A DNA stretch of 64,000 nt from Corynebacterium glucuronolyticum DSM 44120 (GTDB lineage: Bacteria > Actinomycetota > Actinomycetes > Mycobacteriales > Mycobacteriaceae). The stretch lies in contig NZ_CP047452.1 in assembly GCF_030440595.1 (NCBI RefSeq), positions 1,116,001 through 1,180,000 on the forward strand, written 5' to 3'. This document shows, piece by piece, positions 49,316-58,628 of this stretch. The notes below the pieces were generated by a model. It saw only the letters and a program-made list of their open reading frames with translations, did not search any database and had not been told where the DNA came from. The position numbers and the translations under genes were made by a program. Each line of letters starts with the position of its first letter. The first letter of the stretch is position 1.

Positions 49316-50347
49316 ATGCGTATTGCTACTTTGACTTCTGGTGGTGACTGTCCCGGCCTGAACGCCGTGATCCGAGGTATCGTCCGTACGGCGAGCTCAG
49401 AATTCGGCTCGACTGTGGTTGGCTATCAGGATGGCTGGGTCGGCTTGATGGAAGATCGCCGAGTCCAGCTTTACGACGACGACAACATCGACAAGATCCT
49501 TCTTCGTGGCGGCACCATTCTTGGTACCGGTCGCCTGCACCCCGAAAAGTTCAAAGCAGGCATCGCCCAGATCAAGGAAAACCTCCGCGAGGCCGAGGTC
49601 GATGCGCTCATTCCGATCGGCGGTGAGGGCACCCTCAAGGGTGCACAGTTCCTCGCTGACAATGGCATTCCGGTTATAGGTGTGCCGAAGACCATCGATA
49701 ACGATGTGAACGGCACAGACTACACCTTCGGTTTTGACACCGCAGTATCAGTGGCGACAGAGGCTATTGACCGCTTGCATACGACGGCTGAGTCCCACAA
49801 CCGCGTGATGATCATGGAGGTAATGGGACGCCACGTAGGCTGGATCGCTTTGCACGCCGGCATGGCAGGTGGCGCACACTACACCGTTATCCCCGAGTAC
49901 CCCTTCGATATCAATGACATCTGCAAGGCGATGGAGCGCCGGTTCCAGATGGGGGAGAAGTACGGCATTATTTGTGTTGCTGAGGGCGCTTTGCCTAGGG
50001 AGGGGACGATGGATTTCAAGGAGGGGGAAGAGGACGAGTTTGGGCATAAGACCTTCAATGGTATCGGCCAGGTGATTGGTGACGAGATTCATAAGCGCCT
50101 AGGCCATGATGTGCGGACGATGGTTTTGGGTCATATTCAGCGTGGTGGTACGCCGACGGCGTTCGATCGTGTGCTTGCGACTCGTTATGGTGTGGCTGCT
50201 GCTCGTGCTGCTCATAAGGGGGAGTCTGGTAAGTGTGTTGCGCTCCATGGTGAGCATATTGAGTTGATTGATTTGCAGGAGGCTGTGGGTACGTTGAAGT
50301 CCGTGCCTTTGAGCCGTTACGCTACTGCACAGGCACTCTTCGGGTAG
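49316..50347 (+). CDS. pfkA: ATP-dependent 6-phosphofructokinase
   Basis: PfkA (EC 2.7.1.11) commits fructose-6-phosphate to glycolysis. The 343 residues from ATG 49316 start [21 protein letters not shown]. The catalytic Asp128 is in PKTIDND. The phosphoryl-donor motif is GGEGT (residues 102-106); Gly105, rather than Asp, points to ATP rather than pyrophosphate as donor. [12 protein letters not shown] binds the sugar. TAATAT at 49303-49308 lies 7 bases before the ATG with no Shine-Dalgarno, so the mRNA may be leaderless. Codon use shifts to more T-ending codons near the end (50.0-50.3 kb). Confidence 0.95.
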   Translation: MRIATLTSGGDCPGLNAVIRGIVRTASSEFGSTVVGYQDGWVGLMEDRRVQLYDDDNIDKILLRGGTILGTGRLHPEKFKAGIAQIKENLREAEVDALIPIGGEGTLKGAQFLADNGIPVIGVPKTIDNDVNGTDYTFGFDTAVSVATEAIDRLHTTAESHNRVMIMEVMGRHVGWIALHAGMAGGAHYTVIPEYPFDINDICKAMERRFQMGEKYGIICVAEGALPREGTMDFKEGEEDEFGHKTFNGIGQVIGDEIHKRLGHDVRTMVLGHIQRGGTPTAFDRVLATRYGVAAARAAHKGESGKCVALHGEHIELIDLQEAVGTLKSVPLSRYATAQALFG

Positions 50348-50480
50348 AACAGCGATTCTGGCGGCTGGGTTTCTCTTGTAGTCCATGTCGCTCGCATGGG
50401 GCCATGCCCCCATCCGTAGGTTTCTTTGGCACCCACGGGTTGTGGGACCCTGCAGGAGATTCCCCTGCAGGAGATTATAG

Positions 50481-50511
50481 ACACCCACAGGATTCATCCC
50501 GTGGGTGTTTT
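50481..50511 (+). terminator. pfkA terminator
   Basis: Stem ACACCCAC (50481-50488) with GTGGGTGT (50501-50508), extended by an inner GG/CC pair, followed by TTTGCTT. The CCTGCAGGAGATT sequence is repeated directly just upstream (near 50449 and 50464). Confidence 0.75.
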
Positions 50512-50523
50512 GCTTGTCGACGC

Positions 50524-52347
50524 CTATCGTCGCGGTGTGGTCGCAGTCCTGAGGAGTTCGGCAAGCCGGTCGATCTGACTGTGCGTGTGCGCCGCAGAGA
50601 CCGTTACGCGGATGATCGCCTCGCCTCGTGGCACCGTGGGGTAGCGCATAGCTGGTGCCCACACGCCGTGCTCACGGAGAAAATCTGCAACGCGGACGGC
50701 ATTGCGCTCGTCGCCAATCGTGACGGGAATAATCGGTGTCATTGGTCCCGCTTTGGAGGCATCGAGGGCAGTGCGTGCGTATTCGATGTTTGAATGGAGT
50801 ATCGCCACAACGTCAGATTCCTGGATCAGTCGCAGTGCCGTGAGGCTTGCGGCTACCACTCCTGCGGAAAGCGCAGTGGAGTAAACGTAGCTGCGCGCGT
50901 GGTTGCGCAAATACATGCCTAGCTCTTTGTCGCAACATACGAAGCCGCCCTCGGAGCCGAAAGCCTTGGACAGCGTCCCGACGAGGATCTCCGGGCGCAC
51001 ACCGGTGAGCTCGGCTGCGCCTCTGCCCGTGTCTCCGAGCGTGCCCAGCCCGTGCGCATCGTCGACGATAAGTGGCGCACCGCAGTCATGTAATCCAGGA
51101 AGATCGGCGATGTCTCCTCCCATGGAGAAGAGACCGTCGGTAACGACGAGGGGGAGTCGCCCGGAAACCTTTTCTGGCACCCCACCGTGCGCGTAGACGT
51201 GCATGGTGGCCCCTTTGCGGCGAGCGAGGGAGAGGCCGTCGATAAGCGAGGCGTGGTTGGCCGCGTCGGAATAGAAAGTGGGGGAAAGCTCACCCAGTGA
51301 CTGAAGCAGTCCGACATTGGCCTGGTAGCCGGTGGCAAACAGGACACACTCCGGATAGCCCAGCCAGGAAGCAAGTTCTTCTTCCAACCGCGTGTGCAGG
51401 TGTGTTGTACCTGTAGTCAGCCTGGATCCTCCAGATCCCGCACCGTAGCGATGGAGCGCGTCCGTGCTGGCTCGGACTACCTCCGGGTGTGTCGCAAGGC
51501 CCAGATAGTTTGAGGAAGAGAACAGTGTGTAGTTCTTCCCGTCCACGATGCACTCCGTGTCCTGGCCCGTGGTAAACACGTGCTCCGAGCGGGACAGTCC
51601 GCTTGACCGCCACGTCTTGTTACGGGAATGGAGCTCGTCAGTTAATGAGGTCGGCTGGGGCGGTGGTGTGCGCACGAGTACCGGCTCGTGCTCGAGGTAA
51701 GCGATAATTTGTTCGACACTTGCCTGCGTTAGGTCGACGAAGAACGCCCGGCCACCACGTGCGCCAGGTGCGATGCGGGGAATTCGGTGGTACACACCGT
51801 CGCGGGCAATATAGCCGGTGGTGTAGCTCGTGTCGTCTGAAACGCAGAGTTCTGCAACGATCCCAGGACAAGACAGCGTTTTTGTGGCCAAGACAAGAGC
51901 CTCGCGGAAGTGGTCCTTTGTTGCCTTTGCCTGGACCCCGTGAGTGAGCTCGGCCCAATCCATGTGCGTGACGCGTACGCCCCGCTCGTGATTGGGTTCG
52001 ACCCGTCTGCCCGTAGCAATATCGATGAGCGCTGCCCCGCGCATCGTCTCCGGTGAGGTGACTACCTCCCATCCGCTTTCCGGAAGGCCGGAAAGAAGCT
52101 CCGGGATGCACTCGGGGCCAGCGTGTTCCTGCACAGCGAGGGGATCTAACAACCTGGGTGGGGAGGCCACCTGCTCGCAGGTGAGGGTAAGTGAGTCGGG
52201 CGTTCCGAGCTCGTGGGTGAAGCCCCGGGTAACCAAACTGGTGGCGATGCCGGGGATGTCTTCGGTGTGGGAGGTTAGGCGCTCTGCTCCAGAGATATGT
52301 GTGGATTGGCGGGATGCGCGCATGCGGACGGAGTAGAAAGGAGTCAC
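50524..52347 (-). CDS. bioWF: BioW-BioF fusion: pimeloyl-CoA synthetase / KAPA synthase
   Basis: Two consecutive biotin-synthesis enzymes are joined in 607 residues. Residues 1-230 are a BioW domain (6-carboxyhexanoate-CoA ligase) with YSVRMRAS, HISGAERL, MRGAALIDIATGRR, GVRVTHMDW and VAELCVSDDTSYTTGYIARDG. From about residue 238 follows 8-amino-7-oxononanoate synthase (BioF), an alpha-oxoamine synthase: SSSNYLGLATHPEV, GSGGSRLTTGTTHLH, DDAHGLGTLG and the PLP lysine Lys461 in GTLSKAFGSEGG. It would convert pimelate, CoA, ATP and then alanine to KAPA, possibly channelling pimeloyl-CoA. Start: GTG 52347, without Shine-Dalgarno, 6 bases after TACACT. A second BioW gene lies 124 bp upstream. No other bio gene is in the window. 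Confidence 0.92.
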   Translation of the reverse strand: MTPFYSVRMRASRQSTHISGAERLTSHTEDIPGIATSLVTRGFTHELGTPDSLTLTCEQVASPPRLLDPLAVQEHAGPECIPELLSGLPESGWEVVTSPETMRGAALIDIATGRRVEPNHERGVRVTHMDWAELTHGVQAKATKDHFREALVLATKTLSCPGIVAELCVSDDTSYTTGYIARDGVYHRIPRIAPGARGGRAFFVDLTQASVEQIIAYLEHEPVLVRTPPPQPTSLTDELHSRNKTWRSSGLSRSEHVFTTGQDTECIVDGKNYTLFSSSNYLGLATHPEVVRASTDALHRYGAGSGGSRLTTGTTHLHTRLEEELASWLGYPECVLFATGYQANVGLLQSLGELSPTFYSDAANHASLIDGLSLARRKGATMHVYAHGGVPEKVSGRLPLVVTDGLFSMGGDIADLPGLHDCGAPLIVDDAHGLGTLGDTGRGAAELTGVRPEILVGTLSKAFGSEGGFVCCDKELGMYLRNHARSYVYSTALSAGVVAASLTALRLIQESDVVAILHSNIEYARTALDASKAGPMTPIIPVTIGDERNAVRVADFLREHGVWAPAMRYPTVPRGEAIIRVTVSAAHTHSQIDRLAELLRTATTPRR

Positions 52348-52353
52348 CAACCC

Positions 52354-52359
52354 AGTGTA
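52354..52359 (-). promoter_or_regulatory. -10 box of leaderless bioWF
   Basis: On the minus strand TACACT lies 6 bases before GTG 52347. This suggests bioWF has its own promoter in addition to any read-through from bioW. Confidence 0.4.
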
Positions 52360-52470
52360 ACTAGAACTGCGTTTAAGCTAAGCGAAATTAGTTAACAAGA
52401 GTTGGCATGAATACTGTTTTTTAAGGTGGCCCGTGACCGACAGGTGAGGTGCCCCGAACATCTTTCCGCC

Positions 52471-53151
52471 TTACATTTCCGTTTCGGCGCGGATGAGAAC
52501 TGGGCGATGCTCCAGGTAGGCGATGGCCTCCTGCGGGGTGGTGACGTGGGTGTCAAGGTAGAACGCTCTACCCCCGCCACGCTGTCCCAGCTCTTTCATC
52601 TTGGGGATGCGGTAGAAGCCCCCGTCTCGGACAATATAGCCACTGGTAAACCCGGGGTCGTCACTGATAGCGAGCTCGGCGACCATACCGGGGCAGTGGT
52701 GCACTTTGGTAGCGAGCGCAACCGACTCACGGAAGTGGTCTTCTTCCTCTGTGATGGGCGTGAATTCCCAGTCCATCATAGAGACGCGAATACCTCTATC
52801 TGGGTCAGGTTCCAGGCGCTTGCCGGTGTGAACATCGATGAGCGCTGCCCCGCGCATACGGATTTCACTGGCTGCGATCTGGTGGCCGATCTCGGGAAGG
52901 CCGTCCAGAAGATCACCGACCTCTTTCACGTTCTTAACCGGCAGCTGGTTAAGAACGAGGGGCGTGGTTCGCACTTGATCCACAGTTATGTGGATTTCAT
53001 CGGGGACACCGAAAGAGTGGTTGAGTGCTCGCGATGTGAGCGCAGAGGTGATTGTCGGGATGTAGACCTGCTGGGTGATTCGCTCGGCGCCGGAGACGTG
53101 GATGCCACCGCGAGAAGCGCGCATGCGGACAGAAAAATACTCTTCATTCAC
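52471..53151 (-). CDS. bioW: 6-carboxyhexanoate-CoA ligase (pimeloyl-CoA synthetase) BioW
   Basis: BioW (EC 6.2.1.14) activates pimelate to pimeloyl-CoA, the first dedicated biotin precursor. The 226-residue protein is a stand-alone enzyme of normal or slightly short length. It has EYFSVRMRASRGGIHVSGAER, MRGAALIDVHTGKR, GIRVSMMDW and VAELAISDDPGFTSGYIVRDGG. It is a clear paralogue of the BioW half of the downstream fusion (for example, both end AYLEH-x-PVL-(I/V)-R), but they differ at many positions, so the duplication is not recent. GTG 53151 is 8 bases after TACACT with no Shine-Dalgarno. Confidence 0.92.
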   Translation of the reverse strand: MNEEYFSVRMRASRGGIHVSGAERITQQVYIPTITSALTSRALNHSFGVPDEIHITVDQVRTTPLVLNQLPVKNVKEVGDLLDGLPEIGHQIAASEIRMRGAALIDVHTGKRLEPDPDRGIRVSMMDWEFTPITEEEDHFRESVALATKVHHCPGMVAELAISDDPGFTSGYIVRDGGFYRIPKMKELGQRGGGRAFYLDTHVTTPQEAIAYLEHRPVLIRAETEM

Positions 53152-53159
53152 ATTTTTCT

Positions 53160-53198
53160 AGTGTACGTATTGCTCGATGGTTGTCGTTGAACAATACG
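53160..53198 (-). promoter_or_regulatory. bioW promoter region with inverted repeat
   Basis: TACACT (minus strand, 53160-53165) is a -10 candidate placing the start codon at or near the transcription start. Directly upstream, CGTATTG (53166-53172) and CAATACG (53192-53198) form a 7-bp inverted repeat over the -35 region, a possible repressor site. It does not match the BioQ operator as I remember it. Confidence 0.4.
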
Positions 53199-53284
53199 CG
53201 GGATGTGGTGGAATTAACACGCCTTCTGGGGCTAGTGGAGCGAGCAAACAGAAAGTCGGTGGCGGAGAAATCGGTGGGGCGGAA

Positions 53285-53310
53285 AAGGAAAGCCCAGCCC
53301 GGGGGCTGGG
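53285..53310 (-). terminator. Terminator of the AspT-type gene
   Basis: On the minus strand, CCCAGCCC and GGGCTGGG form an 8-bp stem with a 2-nt loop (53293-53310), followed by CTTTCCTTTT. It lies just past the stop at 53332 and before bioW. Confidence 0.65.
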
Positions 53311-53331
53311 TACGGGGACGAGTGCGGAGGG

Positions 53332-54918
53332 TTACATGATGACGACCGCTTGCACCGCCAGGATTTTGATAATCATTGCGATGGCGAAGAGGGCAGAGTA
53401 ACCGGAGTTGGTGCGGGGATCGTCGACAAGCGATTGCGCGTGGGTGAGTAGCGCTGGCTGGCCGACAAAGCCGGCCATGGCACCGGCGGTGCGTGGCATG
53501 GAGAGTCCCAGCGTGCGACCGACGAAGGCGAGGGCCACGAGCATGACGGCGAGGAGCACGCCGGCGATGAGTCCTACCTTGATACCCTCGGCGCTGAATG
53601 CCGTCGCCGCGAACATCTGGCCGGAGGACAGGCCTACCGTAGCGAGGAAGATGACCAGACCGAACTGGCGGATGGTGAGGTTTGCAGATGTGGGCATCCC
53701 CCAAACGAAGGGTCCGGTGCGCTCGAGGTAACCGAGCCAGATGCCCACAACCATGGGGCCTGCCGCGCTCCCCAGTGCAACGGCTGCACCGCCGATAGGC
53801 AGGGTGATGAGACCGAGGGCGATGCCGAGCGCGATACCCATGCCAGCTGTCATATAGTCCACCTCGGTGTTCTCCTTCTCGGAGTTGCCCAGGTAGTCCT
53901 TGATGGAGTCCAAGGCGGACACTGGGGAGACGACGAGGAGTCTGTCGCCGAGCTGCACCTCCGCCTCAGCCTCCGCGAGCATCACCTCGTCGCCACGGCG
54001 AATCCGCGTCACAATCGCGCCGAAGCGCAGCGGTATATAGAGATCTGCGATTGAACGGCCAGCGAGACGGCTGTCGGAGACAAGGATCCATTGGAAATCC
54101 ACCTCGGAGCGATCCTCCGTGAGGTTGAGGTCGGAGGCGTGGCCGAGAGCATCGACTGCTGTGTCCACGGCCTCCGGGTAGCCCACGATGACAATCGCGT
54201 CGCCGGGAAGAAGTTCCTGGGCTGGGTGCGCGACAGACGTGTGTCCGTTTCGCCGGATATAGGAGACGCGTACCGAGCCACCATAGGTGCCGGGGACGGA
54301 CGCGATGCCGGGGATTTCGGAAACGCGCATCGGTGTATCGACGATTGCTGTCGTGTTCACGAGACCTTCCGAGGCAGCGTGAGCGGGGTCATTTGTCGCG
54401 GGGAAGCGCATACGGGCCAGGATCGTCAGTGCGATCATCGTGACGATGACACCAACGGGGTAGGCGATGGAGTAGCCAACTGCTGGGTTCATCGCCCCGC
54501 CGAGGGCATCCTGCGCAGCCGCGAGTGCCGGGGTGGCGGTGAGCACACCCGCGTACATGCCCCCGATCATGCCCGCGTCCACGCCAAAGAACTTACCTGC
54601 CACAAGGGCCAGAGCAGCCATCGCGACGAGAATGACCGTCGCTCCGATGTACAGTTTGTACTGGCGTTTGAATTCGCGAACAAATGACGGACCAGCTGCC
54701 AAGCCGATGGTGTACACGAAGAGGGCGAGGCCTACCGTCTGTACGAGGCCGAGTCCCTCACCTAATCGTGGATCCAGCGCGCCGACGGCGAGACCAACGA
54801 AAAGTGCACCTGCCGGTCCGAAGCGTAACGGCCCGAATGGGATCGAGCCAAGGACCGTTCCCAAGGCGATCACAACAAACAGTGTCAAGATCGGAGTATC
54901 CGCAAGTATTTCTATCAC
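53332..54918 (-). CDS. AspT/YidE/YbjL-type transporter (SucE-like)
   Basis: This 528-residue membrane protein has the AspT family layout: an N-terminal block of hydrophobic helices (residues 8-170), two cytoplasmic TrkA-C-like regulatory domains (about 195-345), and a second helix block (355-528) that repeats the first. Repeat motifs include GLAAGPSFV and GLSSGQMF, with VGLALFVYTIG and FGLVIFLATVG. AspT exchanges aspartate and alanine; C. glutamicum SucE1 of this family exports succinate, so dicarboxylate or amino acid transport is likely. The GTG start has no clear Shine-Dalgarno. Confidence 0.88.
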   Translation of the reverse strand: MIEILADTPILTLFVVIALGTVLGSIPFGPLRFGPAGALFVGLAVGALDPRLGEGLGLVQTVGLALFVYTIGLAAGPSFVREFKRQYKLYIGATVILVAMAALALVAGKFFGVDAGMIGGMYAGVLTATPALAAAQDALGGAMNPAVGYSIAYPVGVIVTMIALTILARMRFPATNDPAHAASEGLVNTTAIVDTPMRVSEIPGIASVPGTYGGSVRVSYIRRNGHTSVAHPAQELLPGDAIVIVGYPEAVDTAVDALGHASDLNLTEDRSEVDFQWILVSDSRLAGRSIADLYIPLRFGAIVTRIRRGDEVMLAEAEAEVQLGDRLLVVSPVSALDSIKDYLGNSEKENTEVDYMTAGMGIALGIALGLITLPIGGAAVALGSAAGPMVVGIWLGYLERTGPFVWGMPTSANLTIRQFGLVIFLATVGLSSGQMFAATAFSAEGIKVGLIAGVLLAVMLVALAFVGRTLGLSMPRTAGAMAGFVGQPALLTHAQSLVDDPRTNSGYSALFAIAMIIKILAVQAVVIM

Positions 54919-55146
54919 CTAAGTATGTTCTCAAAGATTTCCCCATTCCGGAAAACGAGTACGTGAGAGAGGCAGTAAACCTGGGAATTTGCTAGCAATT
55001 CCCTTCGATCCGTTGTCCACGGGAAACACGTCCCATACAGGACACAGGGGGCGCTAATTATAGGGAAATAGCAGCGTAGCGCGTAGAAAAAATACGTTAG
55101 CTGTGTAGAATTGCCCCCGTTACTGTATCCGATAACGGAGGTATGC

Positions 55147-56520
55147 GTGTCTTTTAGACGAACACTGTCCATCGCTCTCGCCTTCATTGGCCTCTTGGTC
55201 GGTGCGGGCTTCGCTACAGGCCAGGAGGTGATCCAATACTTTGTGGCTGCCGGCAGCGTCGGTGTCATCGGCGCCATTATCGCCGGTGTCATTATCGCTG
55301 GAGCTGGCCTCGTCATCCTTCAGCTGGGGAGCTACTTCCAGGCAGACGAGCACAACAAGGTGTTCACATCGGTTTCGCATTCCGTCGTCGCCAGATTCCT
55401 GGACATCGCGGTGATCATCACCCTGTTCGCTTTTGGTTTTGTCATGCTCGCCGGGGCCGGATCCACGTTGACACAGCAATTCGGCTGGCCAGCATGGATT
55501 GGGTCCACGGTGATGCTGGCACTCGTCCTCATTTCCGGGTTCCTGGACGTGGAAAAGATCACCGATGTCATCGGCGCGCTCACGCCGTTGGTGATCATCA
55601 TGGTGATCGTCGCGTTTGGGTACTCCATGACACAGCTTCCCGTTGACACGGAGGTGCTCAATCAGGCTGCGCAGACTGCGAATATGCCTGTCACCCCGTG
55701 GTGGATTTCCGCTGTTAACTATGCGGGTCTTGCGCTTATCCTGGGTGTCTCCATGGTCCTCGTCATCGGTGGTAACTACCTTGATCCCCGTGAGGCTGGC
55801 ATCGGTGGTTTGGCCGGTGGCGTGGTGTACATGCTGCTGCTGGCCATGGCTGCAACCTCTATCTACATCAACATTGATGACATCGTGGGCACGGATGTGC
55901 CCATGCTCGCTTTGTTCCAGAACCTGCAGGGCTGGGCAGGCTACATCATTGTGTTCATCGTCTACGCGATGGTTTACAACACGTGCATCGGTATGTTCTA
56001 CGCGCTGGGCCGTCGCCTGGCAGCGGGGAAGCAGTCCAAGTTCCGCTTCTACTTCACGATTACGTCGATCATTGGTTGGGCCGTGAGCTTCATCGGCTTC
56101 CAGGATCTCATGGGCGTGGTCTACCCGGCACTTGGCTACCTGGGTGTCGTGCTCGTTGCCACGCTGGTTATTGCCTACCTGCGTGAGCGTCCGAAGATTT
56201 CCGTTGAGGCGCAGCGCCGCGTGCGTATCCGCCAGCTGTTCTACAAGCATGAGCACCCGGATAAGGGCGATCTCACGCGCAAGGAGCAGCGTGAGCTCAC
56301 CAAGCTCGTGGAGCAGTCCCCGGTAGATAACGAGGAGCTGCAGAACACCGTTACCGAGGAAGTCGTCCAGGCACTCGATAGCGACGATGATGTCGACTAC
56401 TCCGCTGATGAAGAGGGGCAGGAAGCATCCTTCGATGATTTCGATATCGCTTCCACTCCGTCCACTCCGACACCTGCTGCAGATGGGGCCTCGACCGGCT
56501 CCACCAAAGTAGAAAAGTAA
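55147..56520 (+). CDS. YkvI-family membrane transporter, copy 1
   Basis: This integral membrane protein of 457 residues has about ten hydrophobic segments and resembles the YkvI family, distantly related to APC-type amino acid transporters. It starts with GTG 55147 behind GGAGG. Signature segments are IGLLVGAGFATGQEVIQYF and FVMLAGAGSTLTQQFG; the former's GAGFATGQE fits an unwound substrate/ion site in helix 1. The last 100 residues are cytoplasmic: a basic stretch, then an acidic tail with DSDDDVDYSADEE. A paralogue lies at 62496. The substrate is unknown. A strong terminator follows. Confidence 0.82.
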   Translation: MSFRRTLSIALAFIGLLVGAGFATGQEVIQYFVAAGSVGVIGAIIAGVIIAGAGLVILQLGSYFQADEHNKVFTSVSHSVVARFLDIAVIITLFAFGFVMLAGAGSTLTQQFGWPAWIGSTVMLALVLISGFLDVEKITDVIGALTPLVIIMVIVAFGYSMTQLPVDTEVLNQAAQTANMPVTPWWISAVNYAGLALILGVSMVLVIGGNYLDPREAGIGGLAGGVVYMLLLAMAATSIYINIDDIVGTDVPMLALFQNLQGWAGYIIVFIVYAMVYNTCIGMFYALGRRLAAGKQSKFRFYFTITSIIGWAVSFIGFQDLMGVVYPALGYLGVVLVATLVIAYLRERPKISVEAQRRVRIRQLFYKHEHPDKGDLTRKEQRELTKLVEQSPVDNEELQNTVTEEVVQALDSDDDVDYSADEEGQEASFDDFDIASTPSTPTPAADGASTGSTKVEK

Positions 56521-56578
56521 ATAGAGAAGAGTAATAAACAGAAAAGTACGAGCACCATCCAGCGTGGACGTGCTCCTG

Positions 56579-56604
56579 AAGCCGCCCCTAGGGGCGGCTT
56601 TTTC
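56579..56604 (+). terminator. Terminator after YkvI copy 1
   Basis: A perfect 10-bp stem AAGCCGCCCC with GGGGCGGCTT (2-nt loop) followed by TTTTC. Confidence 0.92.
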
Positions 56605-56692
56605 GTGCCTGTATGACGGAGAAAGCATCGACAAAACTCTTGTGTTATGTCATCGTGGATGAGGTAAGACCAATCTATGTGTGAGGTGACGA

Positions 56693-57754
56693 GTGCAAAC
56701 TGTGACGATCGCGACGGCCGGTGAACCATTTCCCGGTTCGGCCTTTTCCTCGCCGATCTACCGGATCCCTGCTCTGTGCGTGACAGGATCCGGTCGCATC
56801 CTTCTGGCGTACGACGTGCGAGAAGACTGGCGGGATTTGCCGGCAGATTTTGATATGACGTTGCGACACAGTGATGACGGCGGAAAGACGTGGTCGGCTC
56901 CGCGTGCGCTACGCCGCCACGAACCGGGGCATGGTTTCGGGGATGCCTCCCTCGTGTGTACGTCGACACGTCATGGCGGCGACATCCTGTGCTGGTACGT
57001 CGGGTCAACAGGGGAATCCTACTTCAGCGCCACGCCTGGAAAACCCGGGCTTGAGCTCTGGCTGTCTCGTTCGCGGGACGACGGGATGACGTGGGAGCAC
57101 CACCGGGTGGACGACCTGCGTCCGGAATCAGTAGGTGGCATGTTCGCCTCCTCTGGCAATGGGCTCGCACTGTCCGACGGCGGTCTCATCCAGACCTTTG
57201 TCGCCCGCGTGGGGGAGGACAACTTCGCGCTGGCTGCCCGCAGCGATGACGGGGGACAGACCTGGCGCGCAGGTGAGCTCATCGGCCCGGACTGCGACGA
57301 AAACAAGGTGGTTGAGCTTGCAAACGGAGACATCCTCATGCACGCGCGGGCGACCCCGGTGCGTCGACAAGCACTGTCACGCGATGGCCTCACGTTTGCT
57401 TCCCCAAAACCCGTGCCGGCGCTGACAGATCCGGCGTGCAACGGTGGCCTGTGCAGGTGGGGCGGCCTAATTGTGGCGAGCATGTGCGACCACCCACGGG
57501 AACGCGGGCGCTTGAGCCTTCACTTTTCCACCGATGAGGGGGCAACGTGGGGGCCGGCAATTCCCATCGATACCGGTGCCACGGCTTACTCCGTAGCAGC
57601 GCCACTTGATGATGACACTCTCGCGCTGGCGTGGGAAGCCGACGATTACCGCACCATCCAGTTCGCTACCGTTACTCGTGGCGAGGACATCGTCCCGAGG
57701 CGCGGTGCAGGCACGTGGGCTAAGCCTCCGGTGGTTAACCCCGCCGGAAAATGA
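56693..57754 (+). CDS. Exo-alpha-sialidase (GH33), no signal peptide
   Basis: The 353-residue protein is a six-bladed propeller sialidase (EC 3.2.1.18-like). It carries the N-terminal YRIP motif (residues 23-26) that positions an arginine of the triad, and four Asp-boxes: SDDGGKTW, SRDDGMTW, SDDGGQTW and STDEGATW. The start GTG has GAGG six bases upstream, and no signal peptide or anchor is visible, so it appears cytoplasmic or non-classically released. Its target could be imported sialosides. Sialic acid catabolic genes (nanA, nanE, nanK) are not nearby. Its end overlaps the convergent GNAT gene by 20 bp. Confidence 0.85.
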   Translation: MQTVTIATAGEPFPGSAFSSPIYRIPALCVTGSGRILLAYDVREDWRDLPADFDMTLRHSDDGGKTWSAPRALRRHEPGHGFGDASLVCTSTRHGGDILCWYVGSTGESYFSATPGKPGLELWLSRSRDDGMTWEHHRVDDLRPESVGGMFASSGNGLALSDGGLIQTFVARVGEDNFALAARSDDGGQTWRAGELIGPDCDENKVVELANGDILMHARATPVRRQALSRDGLTFASPKPVPALTDPACNGGLCRWGGLIVASMCDHPRERGRLSLHFSTDEGATWGPAIPIDTGATAYSVAAPLDDDTLALAWEADDYRTIQFATVTRGEDIVPRRGAGTWAKPPVVNPAGK

Positions 57755-58247
57755 ACTCGTGGTCGCGCTGATCGCCGACTTTGAAGCGGTATTCTCCTGC
57801 TTTGTGGAATCCGAACCGGGAATAAAACCGCTGCGCGCCGAGGTTTTGTGACCAGACCCCGAGCCACTGGGTGGCATAGTGCTGATCCAACCAGTCCATG
57901 CCCAGCTTCATGAGCACACCGCCTAGGCCGCTGCCTTGGTGTGTGCCCCGGATATACAAGCGCTTGAGTTCGCCGTCGCCCTCTGTGACATCGGGATGGG
58001 GAAGACCACAGGGGCCGACGAGGACATAGCCAACGGCCACCTGGCCGTTGCGGGCGATCCACACCGAGTGTTTCCTACTGCGTAAGAGGGAAACGAGCGC
58101 CTCGGTCGAGTACGTCGTCGTAAGAAAGTAGTCGAGATCAGCAGCCGGGTAAAGACGACCGAAAGTTTCGGTGAAGGTATCAATGGATAGCTGCTGGAGT
58201 TCGTCAACGTCCCGAGGACCAGCTGGTGAAACGGTCACTGTTGGCAT
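57735..58247 (-). CDS. GNAT family N-acetyltransferase
   Basis: This 170-residue acetyl-CoA-dependent acetyltransferase has the GNAT core: VAVGYVLVG (motif D/A strand), LKRLYIRGTHQGSGLGGVLM with the acetyl-CoA pyrophosphate loop (Q/RxxGxG/A), and LGVWSQNLGAQRFYSRFGF (motif B). The substrate is unknown; small molecules or protein N-termini are both possible. It converges on and overlaps the sialidase gene by 20 bp. Confidence 0.88.
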   Translation of the reverse strand: MPTVTVSPAGPRDVDELQQLSIDTFTETFGRLYPAADLDYFLTTTYSTEALVSLLRSRKHSVWIARNGQVAVGYVLVGPCGLPHPDVTEGDGELKRLYIRGTHQGSGLGGVLMKLGMDWLDQHYATQWLGVWSQNLGAQRFYSRFGFHKAGEYRFKVGDQRDHEFIFRRG

Positions 58248-58628
58248 TTTTCACCCTCGACTTTCTTATCGTCGTTTTTTCCTTGTCTTCCTTGCCTTTT
58301 CTGAGGTGCCTGTCGTCTCAGCAATCTAAGAAGGACTTCCGCTTAGTCAGCGAAGACGCTCGTTTTACTGTAGCGTTCGGTCTGAAAACTGTTCTCCTTT
58401 CGGGTCTTGATGAGAAAGAATGTGAATAGTTTTCCCCCTAAATGGGGTAATTCAACAGTGATCTGAATCATGAGGAATGGTCTGCTGGTTAGGGGCACCT
58501 ACGGTGTCGTAGGTAGTCAGGGGTGTAGGTTAAGTGATTTGCTCTCAACCTGGCCAAATCGAAGCAAATTTTACTTAAATCAATACTGGTAGTCTCCGAA
58601 TTATCAGAAAATGAAGGAGGATCGTGCA
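58248..58628. other. Intergenic region upstream of glpQ
   Basis: AT-rich gap holding the GNAT and glpQ promoters. It includes a small hairpin or operator at 58497-58514 (ACCTACG, GTGT loop, CGTAGGT). A 67-codon frame at 58226-58429 is not supported. Confidence 0.4.

Noticed and set aside
49613..49640. Pyrophosphate-dependent phosphofructokinase
   Set aside because: The donor-site motif reads GGEGT with Gly where pyrophosphate enzymes have Asp, so ATP use is more likely, although the PKTIDND lysine is shared with pyrophosphate enzymes.
55143..55157. Four-codon ATG frame just before YkvI copy 1
   Set aside because: It shares the ribosome binding site with GTG 55147, but a four-codon frame cannot be distinguished from chance.
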